From the NCBI GenBank assembly GCA_038206985.1, contig JBBRAH010000001.1, forward strand, positions 132,091 to 196,090: a stretch of 64,000 bases of DNA, given 5' to 3'. The position numbers and the translations under genes were made by a program. Shown here piece by piece: positions 31,478 through 39,512 of the stretch. This DNA comes from CAXMST01 sp038206985 (GTDB lineage Bacteria; Actinomycetota; Thermoleophilia; Solirubrobacterales; 70-9). The notes beneath the pieces were generated by a model. It ran no database searches. It worked only from the letters and a program-made list of their open reading frames with translations, and had not been told where the DNA came from. Position 1 is the first letter of the stretch, and every line of letters starts with the position of its first letter.

Positions 31478-32494
31478 ATGGAGGCGTCTTCAGTTTCCCC
31501 GGAGGGGCCCGGGGCTACAGGGATACAGAGGTTCCGCGAGTACGCGAACGCGAATCCGGCCCAGGTCTTTCTGACCGTGATGGGCGTGATCGCGTTCGCC
31601 CTGCTGATCGGCTACGGGCTTCACGACTTCGCCCAGCGCAGCGTCAACGGCATCGTCACCGGCTCCTACTTCGCGCTCGGCGCAATCGGACTGACTCTGG
31701 TCTACGGGATCCTCCGGCTGACCAACTTCGCCCACGGGGACATGCTGACCCTCGGCGCCTACATCGCCCTCTTCTTCAACGTCACCGTGGGGGTGCCATT
31801 CATTGTCGCCATGGTGGCCGGCATCCTGCTCACCGCGGCCTTCGGCGTGCTAACCGAGCTGACTCTCTGGAAACCGATGCGCAAGCGCAAAGCGGGCACC
31901 CTGCAGCTGGTGCTGATGACGATCGGCCTGGCTTTCGTGATTCGCAACATGGTCCAGCTCTTCGCCGGGGCCGGGCAGCAACGACTCGATATCAACACGA
32001 CCGACACGATCCAGTTCCTCGACCTGACGATCGGGCGCACGCAGCTGATCGTCGTGATCATCGCTCTGGTCGTGCTCAGTGCCGTGGCCTGGATGCTGAG
32101 GCACACCTCGATCGGCCGCCAGATGCGTGCGCTGGCCGACAACTTCGACCTCGCCGAGACCACCGGGATCGATACGAACAGGATCGTGATCTTCACCTGG
32201 ATCCTCTCCGCCGGCCTCGCCGGCCTCGCCGGCGTGCTCGTCGTCGCCTCGATCGGCAGCCTCAATCCGAACACCGGCTTCACGCTGCTGCTGCCCCTCT
32301 TTGCGGCCGTCGTGCTCGGCGGCATCGGCAATGCCTACGGCGCGCTGGCGGGCGCGATGGTGATCGGCCTGGCTCAGGAGTGGTCGACGCTTCCGTTCGA
32401 GCCGCAGTGGAAGACGGCCGTCAGCTTTCTGGTCCTGATCATCGTGCTGATCTTCCGGCCCCAGGGAATCTTCGGAACTGAGCGAACGCTGTGA
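31478..32494 (+). CDS. livH: Branched-chain amino acid ABC transporter permease LivH
   Basis: 338 aa with about eight TM segments and the LivH core: GIVTGSYFALGAIGLTLVYGILRLTNFAHGD near residues 57-87. Ends in the IFRPQGIFGTE motif. Forms the membrane channel with LivM for uptake of leucine, isoleucine and valine or related compounds. The first 30 residues are a hydrophilic extension. Begins an operon that continues to livM, livG and livF by start-stop overlaps. Confidence 0.93.
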   Translation: MEASSVSPEGPGATGIQRFREYANANPAQVFLTVMGVIAFALLIGYGLHDFAQRSVNGIVTGSYFALGAIGLTLVYGILRLTNFAHGDMLTLGAYIALFFNVTVGVPFIVAMVAGILLTAAFGVLTELTLWKPMRKRKAGTLQLVLMTIGLAFVIRNMVQLFAGAGQQRLDINTTDTIQFLDLTIGRTQLIVVIIALVVLSAVAWMLRHTSIGRQMRALADNFDLAETTGIDTNRIVIFTWILSAGLAGLAGVLVVASIGSLNPNTGFTLLLPLFAAVVLGGIGNAYGALAGAMVIGLAQEWSTLPFEPQWKTAVSFLVLIIVLIFRPQGIFGTERTL

Positions 32495-33528
32495 ACTCCG
32501 CCGCGGCCAGCCTGATCGGCGTGCTCCCAGACAACCTGCTGCTCGGGATCGAGACCGATTTCCTCACCCAGTGGCAGTTCTGGATCAGCGTCGGGATCCT
32601 CGCCGGGATCTACGGCATCTTCACACTCGGCCTGCAGCTCAACGTCGGCTACACCGGCATCCTCAACTTCGGTCAGGCCGGCTTTCAGGCCCTCGGTGCC
32701 TACGCCGCCGTGATCTTCGTCGTCGAGCTCGGGATCAACTTCTACATCGCACTGCCGCTCTCGATCATCGTCACGATCATCGCCGGGATATTGATCGGCC
32801 TGCCCTCCCTGCGCCTGCGGGCCGACTACTTCGCGATCGCGACGATCGCCTTCAGCGAGGTGATCAGGATCACCATCCAGAACGCTCGCGACCTGACCGG
32901 CGGCAACCAGGGCACGATCTCGCTGGAGCTCGACAACGGCATCTTCTTCAACGAATCCTGGCTCAAAGTCTCGAGCTGGATGAGCGAGAACCTATTCGAT
33001 CCGATCGGGCTCAGCGGCAGCGAGTACCTGGGTCTGCCGCTACTGGTCGTCGTCTGGGGCTTTCTTGCACTCGGAGCCTTCGTGCTCTCACGCCTGGTCC
33101 GCTCACCCTGGGGCCGGGTACTGCGCGCCGTTCGCGAGGATGAGGACGCCGCCCGCGCGCTCGGTAAGAACGCCTTCTCCTACAAGCTGCAGTCCCTGGC
33201 GATCGCCGCCTCGCTCGGCGCGGTCTCGGGCTGGTTTCTGGTGCTCCAGCAGGGCTCCGTATCCCAGGAGGCATTCGAGCCGATTTGGACCTTCATCGGT
33301 TACGCGGTGCTGGTCCTCGGCGGGCTTGCGAGCTTCTCGGGAGTGCTGTTCGGCTCGTTCATCTTCTGGGCCGTCTACGAGGGTATGCGGGCGATGGACT
33401 TGCCCCTGACCTCGGACAAGGACGCGGCGCTGCGCTTCGTACTCGTCGGCGTGATCCTGATCGCCCTGATGGCACTGCGACCACAGGGTGTGCTGGGCAA
33501 GAAGGAGGAGATGGTCCTCGGTGAGTGA
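32491..33528 (+). CDS. livM: Branched-chain amino acid ABC transporter permease LivM
   Basis: 345 aa, about nine TM segments. LQLNVGYTGILNFGQAGFQALGAYAA near residues 48-73 is the LivM signature, and ALRPQGVLGKKE closes the protein. GTG start at 32491 overlaps the livH stop (GTGA). A hydrophilic loop (about 130-165) is larger than in LivH. Partner permease of the complex. Confidence 0.93.
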   Translation: MNSAAASLIGVLPDNLLLGIETDFLTQWQFWISVGILAGIYGIFTLGLQLNVGYTGILNFGQAGFQALGAYAAVIFVVELGINFYIALPLSIIVTIIAGILIGLPSLRLRADYFAIATIAFSEVIRITIQNARDLTGGNQGTISLELDNGIFFNESWLKVSSWMSENLFDPIGLSGSEYLGLPLLVVVWGFLALGAFVLSRLVRSPWGRVLRAVREDEDAARALGKNAFSYKLQSLAIAASLGAVSGWFLVLQQGSVSQEAFEPIWTFIGYAVLVLGGLASFSGVLFGSFIFWAVYEGMRAMDLPLTSDKDAALRFVLVGVILIALMALRPQGVLGKKEEMVLGE

Positions 33529-34447
33529 CGCGGCCACGGCTCCCGCCCCCTCCTCTCCCGCTCCCAGCGGCGCCGAGCCGATCCTCGAGATCGAATCCGT
33601 CTACAAGGCCTTTGGCGGGATCCATGCCGTCAGCGGGGCCGGGTTCAGCATCCCCGAGGGCTCGATCACTGCGTTGATCGGTCCGAACGGCGCCGGCAAG
33701 ACGACTCTCTTCAACATCGTGACCGGCTTCTACAAGCCCGACTCCGGTTCGATCCGCTACCAGGGCGAGTCGATCTACGGCCGCAGGCCGGATGTGATCG
33801 CTCGCCGGGGAATGGTCCGCACCTTCCAGATCACGAAGGCGCTCGCGGCGATGCCGGTGATCGACAACATGACCCTGGCCGCGGCCCGCCAGCCCGGCGA
33901 GAACCTGTTGCGCCTGATTGCCCGCCCCCGCCTCAACCATCGCAGCGAGGCCGAGGTCACCGAGCGCGCGCTGGAGCTGCTGGCGACCTTCAATCTCGAC
34001 AAGAAGGCGAACGACTACGCCGGCACCCTCTCAGGTGGCCAGCGCAAGCTGCTCGAACTGGCGCGGGCGCTGATGGTGCAGCCACGCCTGGTCCTACTCG
34101 ATGAGCCGATGGCCGGGATCAACCCGACGCTCGGCCGGCGCCTGCTCGAACACATGCACGAGCTGCGTGAGAACGACGGCGTCACCTTCCTTTTCGTCGA
34201 GCACGACATGGAGGTCGTGATGAACCACGCCGACGAGGTCGTCGTGATGGCCAACGGCTCCGTGGTGGTCAAGGGCCCCCCGGAGGTAGTGCGCTCCGAC
34301 GAGCGTGTGATCGACGCCTACCTCGGGGGCGGCGGCGACCGCAACGAGCCCGGCCCCGAGGCGAAGTTGCGGGCTGCCAAAGAGGAGCGGGCCGCGGCGT
34401 CAGAGGAGCCGGAGCCACCTGCCCCCGACCCGGCGGAGCCCGCATGA
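33521..34447 (+). CDS. livG: Branched-chain amino acid ABC transporter ATPase LivG
   Basis: 308 aa. Walker A GPNGAGKTT near residue 53, signature LSGGQRKLLELARAL, Walker B VLLDEPMAGINP and the switch His in FVEHDMEVV. The C-terminus has an additional Glu/Ala/Pro-rich tail of about 45 residues. GTG at 33521 overlaps the end of livM; an upstream extension to 33488 would lie inside livM. Works with LivF as the nucleotide-binding pair. Confidence 0.93.
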   Translation: MSDAATAPAPSSPAPSGAEPILEIESVYKAFGGIHAVSGAGFSIPEGSITALIGPNGAGKTTLFNIVTGFYKPDSGSIRYQGESIYGRRPDVIARRGMVRTFQITKALAAMPVIDNMTLAAARQPGENLLRLIARPRLNHRSEAEVTERALELLATFNLDKKANDYAGTLSGGQRKLLELARALMVQPRLVLLDEPMAGINPTLGRRLLEHMHELRENDGVTFLFVEHDMEVVMNHADEVVVMANGSVVVKGPPEVVRSDERVIDAYLGGGGDRNEPGPEAKLRAAKEERAAASEEPEPPAPDPAEPA

Positions 34448-35211
34448 GCGAGGTGCTGCTCAGGACCGAGGGTGTGGTCGCCGGCTACACCGCGGAGGTC
34501 GACATCCTCAACGGCGTCGACATGGAGGTCTCCGAGGGCGAGATCGTGACGATCGTCGGGCCCAACGGAGCCGGCAAGTCGACGCTGATGAAGACGATCT
34601 TTGGCCTGCTCACCCCGCGCCAGGGGAAGGTCACGCTCGGCGATGAGGAGATCACCGGCCATGCCCCGCACTCGGTCACTCGCAAGGGCGTCAGCTACGT
34701 CGCCCAGCTCGACAACGTCTTTCCCAGCCTCAGCGTCCGCGAGAACCTCGAGCTGGGCGCGATCGCCGGTGGCGAGGGCACGATCGATGAGCGCGCCGAG
34801 CGTATGTACGAGCTCTTTCCGAGACTCTCGGAGCGACGCACCCAGGCGGCCGGCACGATGTCCGGCGGCGAGCGGCAGATGGTGGCGATGGCCCGGTCGC
34901 TGATGCCCGATCCGCGCCTACTGCTGGTCGACGAGCCCTCGGCCGGTCTGGCCCCGGCCTTCGTCGACGCAATCTTCGAGAAGCTCGTCGAGATCAACCA
35001 GGCGGGCGTCACGATCCTGATGGTCGAGCAGAACGCCAAGCGCGCCCTGGCGATGTCCGATCGGGGCTACGTCCTCGACCTCGGCAAGAGTCGTTTCACG
35101 GGCCCCGGCAAGGAGCTGATCTCCGACCCCAAGGTCGCCCAGCTCTACCTCGGCGGAGGTAGCCGACTGGACGCCGAGGACGAAGACGAAGACGCCCCCG
35201 CGGCGAACTAA
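34444..35211 (+). CDS. livF: Branched-chain amino acid ABC transporter ATPase LivF
   Basis: 255 aa. Walker A GPNGAGKST, signature MSGGERQMVAMAR, Walker B LLLVDEPSAGLAP, H-loop MVEQNAKRAL typical for LivF. ATG at 34444 overlaps the livG stop (ATGA). Ends with a short acidic tail. The gene is convergent with livJ; a bidirectional terminator at 35332 lies between. Confidence 0.93.
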   Translation: MSEVLLRTEGVVAGYTAEVDILNGVDMEVSEGEIVTIVGPNGAGKSTLMKTIFGLLTPRQGKVTLGDEEITGHAPHSVTRKGVSYVAQLDNVFPSLSVRENLELGAIAGGEGTIDERAERMYELFPRLSERRTQAAGTMSGGERQMVAMARSLMPDPRLLLVDEPSAGLAPAFVDAIFEKLVEINQAGVTILMVEQNAKRALAMSDRGYVLDLGKSRFTGPGKELISDPKVAQLYLGGGSRLDAEDEDEDAPAAN

Positions 35212-35331
35212 CCCGCCCTCCCTTGCCGAGCCCGAGGGCGTGGGGGGCGCGGGCGCACAAGGCGAAGTGTGCTCCGCACACGAGCCGCGGAGGACAAAAG
35301 CCCAGCGCGTCCTCGGGCCGGCAAAAGAAAG

Positions 35332-35359
35332 AGGGCCCCGGCCTTGCGGCCGGGACCCT
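35332..35359 (-). terminator. Bidirectional terminator between livF and livJ
   Basis: AGGGCCCCGGCC (35332-35343), loop TTGC, GGCCGGGACCCT (35348-35359): 12-bp stem with one C-A mismatch. On the minus strand it is followed by a T-rich run (CTCTTTCTTTTG), so it most clearly ends livJ; it can also stop the plus-strand liv operon. Confidence 0.8.
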
Positions 35360-35388
35360 CCCCTCAGCTCAACGCTGAGGCAGCCGAA

Positions 35389-36681
35389 CTACTCGCCGGC
35401 GTTCTTTTCCACCTGCTCATCAACTGTGAGCGCACCGTCCTCGTAGTGCCAGATCTCGTACGTCGCGGCAATCGGATCCCCGTTGTCGTCGAGGTCGAGC
35501 GAACCAGAGACACCCTGGAAGTCGATGTCGTCACCGTTCTGTAGAGCGGTGATCGCATCGGACATCGTGGTGAAGTCGTACTGCTCACCCGGAGCAGATG
35601 CGACGTCCTGGATCTGTGCCTGGATATCGGCACCGTCGGTCGAACCGGCGGCAACCGCGCCCAGGATGCACAGCGAGACTGCGTCGAAGTTCTGCGCATC
35701 GAACGTGTTGCGCTCCTTCGGCTTCAGCTCCGAGTCGGCGAACAGCGTGTCGAACGCGTCACCGGTTGCCGTGCCTTCCGGGGTCGCCGGACGGGTGCCG
35801 TTGGCACCGTCGAGCGAGTCCAGCGGAATCGTGTCCGGGATCTTGTCGAACGCGAGACCGTCGGCGGTGAACATGTTGGTCGGATCGAAATTGCCCGAGC
35901 GCGCAAGCGCGGCGCCAACCTTGCCGTACGGATCCTCGAAATCGATGATCACGTAACCGTCCGGATCACCGTTGGTGATCTCAGATGCCTCCGAGTCGTA
36001 GGACGATGCCTCGACGTCGTAGAGCACCGGGCCGTTGACCGTTCCGCCGTTGCCCGTGAAGGCCTCGGAGAACTGGGTCGCAATGCCCTCACCGTATGCG
36101 TCGTTGCGAGCGGCGACCGAGATCGTCGCGTCGGTCCCGAACTCCTCACCAACCGCGTCCGCGAGCACCTGGCCCTGCAGAGCGTCCGAGGGCGCCGTCC
36201 GGAAGACGAAGCCATCGTCAGGCAGATCGGTGATCTCGGGGCTGGTCGAAGCCGGCGAGATCAGCGGTACCTGCTGACTCTTCGACACCGAGGTGCCGAC
36301 CGGAATCGTATTCGCCGAGCCCCAGGCTCCCGCGAGGCAGGAAGCGCCGCCGGAGATCAGCTGGTTCGCAGCCTGAACAGCCGGCTGCGGCTTGGTCTCG
36401 GTGTCGCCGACCTCGAGGCTCACGGTGCTGTCTGAGCCCGCATCCCCGAATGCCGCGTTGGCCTCTTCAACCGCCAGGTTCGCTGCCTTCTCGCCTGCCG
36501 GCGCGAAGATCGAAAGATCGCCCGTCTGGGGGATCAACGCGCCAAGCTGAATGTCAAGCGTCTCCGAAGATCCGCTGCTGGCACTGTCTGTGCTGGTGCT
36601 GTCGTCGTCGCCGCAAGCTACTGCGCCCAGTGATAGGGCGAAGGCGGCTCCGGCCACGGCAAAAAGCTTTCTGCCTCTCAT
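35389..36681 (-). CDS. livJ: Branched-chain amino acid ABC transporter substrate-binding lipoprotein
   Basis: 430 aa. Lipoprotein signal: MRGRKLF, hydrophobic core and lipobox GAVAC (Cys near residue 23), then an Asp/Ser/Thr linker and a periplasmic-binding-protein type I domain (LGALIPQTGDLSIF, then ANQLISGGASCLAG, and PLISPASTSPEIT). I chose ATG 36681 because GAGAGAGAGGAAT precedes it and the signal peptide begins there; an upstream in-frame extension to 36717 is not needed. Convergent with livHMGF, so it is probably transcribed separately, which would let the receptor be made in excess. Confidence 0.92.
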   Translation of the reverse strand: MRGRKLFAVAGAAFALSLGAVACGDDDSTSTDSASSGSSETLDIQLGALIPQTGDLSIFAPAGEKAANLAVEEANAAFGDAGSDSTVSLEVGDTETKPQPAVQAANQLISGGASCLAGAWGSANTIPVGTSVSKSQQVPLISPASTSPEITDLPDDGFVFRTAPSDALQGQVLADAVGEEFGTDATISVAARNDAYGEGIATQFSEAFTGNGGTVNGPVLYDVEASSYDSEASEITNGDPDGYVIIDFEDPYGKVGAALARSGNFDPTNMFTADGLAFDKIPDTIPLDSLDGANGTRPATPEGTATGDAFDTLFADSELKPKERNTFDAQNFDAVSLCILGAVAAGSTDGADIQAQIQDVASAPGEQYDFTTMSDAITALQNGDDIDFQGVSGSLDLDDNGDPIAATYEIWHYEDGALTVDEQVEKNAGE

Positions 36682-36826
36682 CTGATTCCTCTCTCTCTCA
36701 GTTGCCCCCATGGACATCGTCCCGGGGACCGTGCAAGGCCCTTACCCAGGGAATCGAGTCCCCATGGTGCCTGAGCCAAAGCTCAACATAGCCAAAAGCC
36801 CCAGCAGATGTAATCGAGCGGTTAAA

Positions 36827-36870
36827 GACGACGGCCGCCCCCCGGAGCGATCCGGGGGGCGGCCGTCGTC
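36827..36870 (-). terminator. Long perfect hairpin after the SHOCT gene
   Basis: Arms 36827-36846 and 36851-36870 are perfectly complementary (20 bp), loop GCGA. On the minus strand it lies 21 bases beyond the stop of the 36892 gene and is followed by TTTAACC. Likely intrinsic terminator; it is unusually long and GC-rich. Confidence 0.75.
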
Positions 36871-36891
36871 GGTCAGATCGGGGACTGTTGC

Positions 36892-37284
36892 TCAGGCGAG
36901 GATCTTGGCCTTCGCCTGGGCAAACTCCTCCTCGGAGATCGCGCCCTTCTCCTTCAGGTCGCTGAGCTTGGCGAGCTCGTCGGCGTGCGAGCTGCCCGCC
37001 GTCTGACGGATGTAGGCGTCCATCTCGCCCTGCGCCTGCTTCTGCGCCGCCAGAGCCCGCTCACTCATGCCGCGACCGCGGGCGATCAGGTAGATCAGCA
37101 CGCCCAGGAACGGCAGGAAGATCAGGAAGAAGACCCAGGCGGCCTTGACCCAACCCGAGGTCTCGTGGTCATTGAACAGGTCGCCGATCACGGTGATCAG
37201 GATCCAGAACCAGGCGACGAAGAGAAAGATCGAAACAACGGTCAGCAGGGCGCTGCCGAGGGTGAATTCTGCGATTGGTAGCAA
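36892..37284 (-). CDS. SHOCT-domain membrane protein with PLDc_N-type TM region
   Basis: 130 aa. Two TM helices (about 12-33 and 47-68) with the WFWILITVIGDLF and VFFLIFLPFLGVLIYLIARG pattern of the PLDc_N family, then a linker and a C-terminal SHOCT motif (about 103-130, DELAKLSDLKEKGAISEEEFAQAKAKIL). Such proteins are common in actinobacteria; function unknown, SHOCT is thought to mediate oligomerisation. Single-gene unit with its own terminator at 36827. Confidence 0.85.
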   Translation of the reverse strand: MLPIAEFTLGSALLTVVSIFLFVAWFWILITVIGDLFNDHETSGWVKAAWVFFLIFLPFLGVLIYLIARGRGMSERALAAQKQAQGEMDAYIRQTAGSSHADELAKLSDLKEKGAISEEEFAQAKAKILA

Positions 37285-37354
37285 TGAAGCTCCTTGAACT
37301 GAGATGGATATGCGGGCGAGCCTAGCTGTCCCCGGGACTGGCTGCCCTATCGGT

Positions 37355-37978
37355 TCAGGTCGTGGTGGCGCCGTCGGAGCCGCCGACGCCGGGATCGGTC
37401 CCCACCCGGCGCCACTCGGTGATCTTGCCGTCGGCGATCACGAACGAGGTACTCGCCGTGCCACCGGCGCCCGGCCCGCAGCCTCCGCCGGGGCGCTCCG
37501 AGAGCAGGAACTCCGCCGTGGTGATCTCACCCGTTGTCTCCGCCGAGACAAGCGTGGCGCCACAGGGCAGAGCCTCGTTGAAGGTCACCGCGTCCTCCTC
37601 GTTGCGGATCTTCAGGGTCGGGCCGTTCTCGGCGATGCTCGGGATGGCGAAGTATCCGGCGGCGGCCCCGATGTCGCCCTCGGTCAGGGCCTTGGACCAT
37701 TCATCGATCACCTCGACGTCCCCGGGGTCGGCATCAGCCACATCGGGGTCCGGCAACTCGGCCGGCGGCGGCGCTCCCGAGCCGTTGCCGCCGTCGGGTT
37801 CGACTGGGATCGCGGTGCCGGTGCCGGTCGCCCCGGAGGTGCTCGAGCCGGCGTCGCCACCGCAGCCGGCGACGAGCAATGCCGCCGCCAGAGCCAGGAG
37901 CGCAAGAAGTCCGAGCGGACCCTTGCATTTGTTCCCACCGTACGCGAACATACGTTCGCTTCGCGCATTTGTTCCCAT
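37355..37978 (-). CDS. Lipoprotein of unknown function, divergent from imuB
   Basis: 207 aa from ATG 37978. Signal peptide with lipobox LVAGC (hydrophobic LLALLALAAALLVAG before Cys), then a Gly/Ser/Thr/Pro-rich linker, and a C-terminal domain with acidic helices (VEVIDEWSKALTEGDI) and FVIADGKITEW, resembling SnoaL/NTF2-like folds. Start uncertain: ATG 37978 overlaps the imuB start codon head to head, and ATG 37951 inside the LexA box is an alternative. If either is right, the LexA box could affect both genes. Function not known. Confidence 0.75.
   Translation of the reverse strand: MGTNARSERMFAYGGNKCKGPLGLLALLALAAALLVAGCGGDAGSSTSGATGTGTAIPVEPDGGNGSGAPPPAELPDPDVADADPGDVEVIDEWSKALTEGDIGAAAGYFAIPSIAENGPTLKIRNEEDAVTFNEALPCGATLVSAETTGEITTAEFLLSERPGGGCGPGAGGTASTSFVIADGKITEWRRVGTDPGVGGSDGATTT
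37944..37959. promoter_or_regulatory. LexA-type SOS box
   Basis: GCGAACATACGTTCGC contains GAAC-N4-GTTC, the Gram-positive/actinobacterial LexA site, as a near-perfect 16-bp palindrome. It lies 17 bases before the imuB ATG. Two copies of GCATTTGTTCCCA (37925-37937 and 37965-37977) flank it. Confidence 0.75.
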
Positions 37979-39200
37979 GTCGATTGGCTCCCTGCTCATT
38001 CCACGCTTCTCTCTGATCGCCGCTCTCGGCGATCGCAAGGCAATCCTGACAGAGCCGGTTGCCCTGGCCCCCGAGCCGGGTGCAGAGCAGGCGATCGGCG
38101 AGGCCTCGGGCGCGGCCGAGGCGTTCGGGATTCGGGCCGGGATGGCACTTTCGGAGGCCCTCGCCCGCTGCCCGCGACTGCTGCTGGTCGCCCCGGACCC
38201 CGGCCGGGCCGAGCTGCTCTGGGAGCGCTCCCTGCGCCGTCTCGAGCGGATCGGCGCCGAGGTCGAGCCCGCCCGCCCGGGCGAGGTCTTCTTCGCGCTC
38301 AATCCCCTGCGACGCCTGTGGGGACCGCATCCCGAGAGCGTTCTGGCCAAAGCGGGGCAGACGATCGGAGCGAGCGCCCGGCTCGGCGGCGGCCCGACCC
38401 GCTTCTGCGCCTACGCCGTTGCCCGCGAGGTGCGATCTGGATCCGGCCGCAAGCGCAAGCCGCTGGTGATTGCCAACGCGATGGCGCGCAGCTTCCTGCA
38501 CCCGCTGCCGATCAACCTGCTGCGCGAGCGACTGCCCGGCCCCGAGCGCGAGGCCGGCCACCTGGTCCAGACCCTGGAGCGGCTCGGCGTCGCCAGCCTC
38601 GGCGATCTCGAGGGGCTGCCCCGGGTCGCGATCTCCGACCGCTTCGGCCCGCTCGGCCTCAAGGCCGCCGATCTGGCCTCCGGCGCGGACACACCGCTGC
38701 GCCCGCGCCGCCCGCACGAGGAGCTCGTCCAGGCGATCGGCCTGCCCGAGGCCGCCTACGGGACCCAGCTCGACCGGGCCCTGGAGCTGCTGATCGAGCG
38801 GATGATCGCTGATCCGGGCCGCCGCGGCCGCACGATCCGCTCCCTGCGCCTGGAGGCGCAGCTGGCCGGCGGTGGCAGCTGGCGGGTCGAGGTGCCGATG
38901 CGCAGCGCGACCGCCTCCGCCCAGCGCCTCGGCCTGACGCTGGGGCCGAAGCTCGCGAGCCTGCCGGCTCCGGCCTCCACCCTGCTGCTGCGCGCAATCG
39001 ACCTCGGCCCCGAGGGGATCGAGCAGGTCGGGCTGGAAGTCGGCGAGAAGGACTCCTCCCAGCGCCGCGAGAAGCTGGGCGAGGCCGTGCGCCAGGCCCG
39101 GGCCGCCGGGGGCCGCGACGCGCTCCTGCGGGTGGTCGAGGTCGAGAGCGATTCGCGCATCCCCGAACGGCGGGCGATGCTCGTCCCGCACACGTCGTGA
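37977..39200 (+). CDS. imuB: ImuB-like Y-family polymerase homologue (mutasome subunit)
   Basis: 407 aa with Y-family architecture (finger/thumb/little-finger regions) but no N-terminal DxD catalytic motif; it opens SLLIPRFSLIAALGDRKAI. Together with a downstream dnaE2, this identifies ImuB, the non-catalytic adaptor that brings DnaE2 to the beta clamp. ATG 37977 follows a perfect SOS box. The open frame extends upstream to 37362, but this is the antisense of the lipoprotein gene and I reject it. The stop overlaps the next gene (GTGA). Expected to be DNA-damage inducible. Confidence 0.85.
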   Translation: MSIGSLLIPRFSLIAALGDRKAILTEPVALAPEPGAEQAIGEASGAAEAFGIRAGMALSEALARCPRLLLVAPDPGRAELLWERSLRRLERIGAEVEPARPGEVFFALNPLRRLWGPHPESVLAKAGQTIGASARLGGGPTRFCAYAVAREVRSGSGRKRKPLVIANAMARSFLHPLPINLLRERLPGPEREAGHLVQTLERLGVASLGDLEGLPRVAISDRFGPLGLKAADLASGADTPLRPRRPHEELVQAIGLPEAAYGTQLDRALELLIERMIADPGRRGRTIRSLRLEAQLAGGGSWRVEVPMRSATASAQRLGLTLGPKLASLPAPASTLLLRAIDLGPEGIEQVGLEVGEKDSSQRREKLGEAVRQARAAGGRDALLRVVEVESDSRIPERRAMLVPHTS

Positions 39201-39475
39201 GCGCTCTCGCCACCGTGAACGCACCGCCCCCTCCCCCCTCCGGCTTCGCCCTGTACCGCCCGCGGGCGATCGAGGTCCGGGCGAGCGAGGGCGAGCCCAC
39301 GGTGATCGCGGGCCGGTGGGTCGACACGGTCCGCGAGGAGTGGCTGATCGAGGATCGCTGGTGGACCCGCATCCCCCTGCGCCGCCACTACTTCGAACTG
39401 GTGCTCGACGGCGGTCGCTGCCTCACCGTCTTCCACGACCTCGCAGAAGGCGGCTGGTATGAGCAGCGGGTCTGA
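39197..39475 (+). CDS. DUF6504-type small protein of the mutasome operon
   Basis: 92 aa. Contains a WVDTVREEWLIEDRWWTRIPLRRHYFELVL core, as in the small proteins found between imuB and dnaE2 in actinobacteria, and rich in Trp/Arg. GTG at 39197 overlaps the imuB stop. Role unknown; co-conservation with ImuB/DnaE2 suggests a part in translesion synthesis. The family name is from recognition by eye, not from a search. Confidence 0.75.
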   Translation: MSALATVNAPPPPPSGFALYRPRAIEVRASEGEPTVIAGRWVDTVREEWLIEDRWWTRIPLRRHYFELVLDGGRCLTVFHDLAEGGWYEQRV

Positions 39476-39512
39476 GGCGCACCCCCGGAGGGCGAAGCTC
39501 GGAGGTGGCGCG

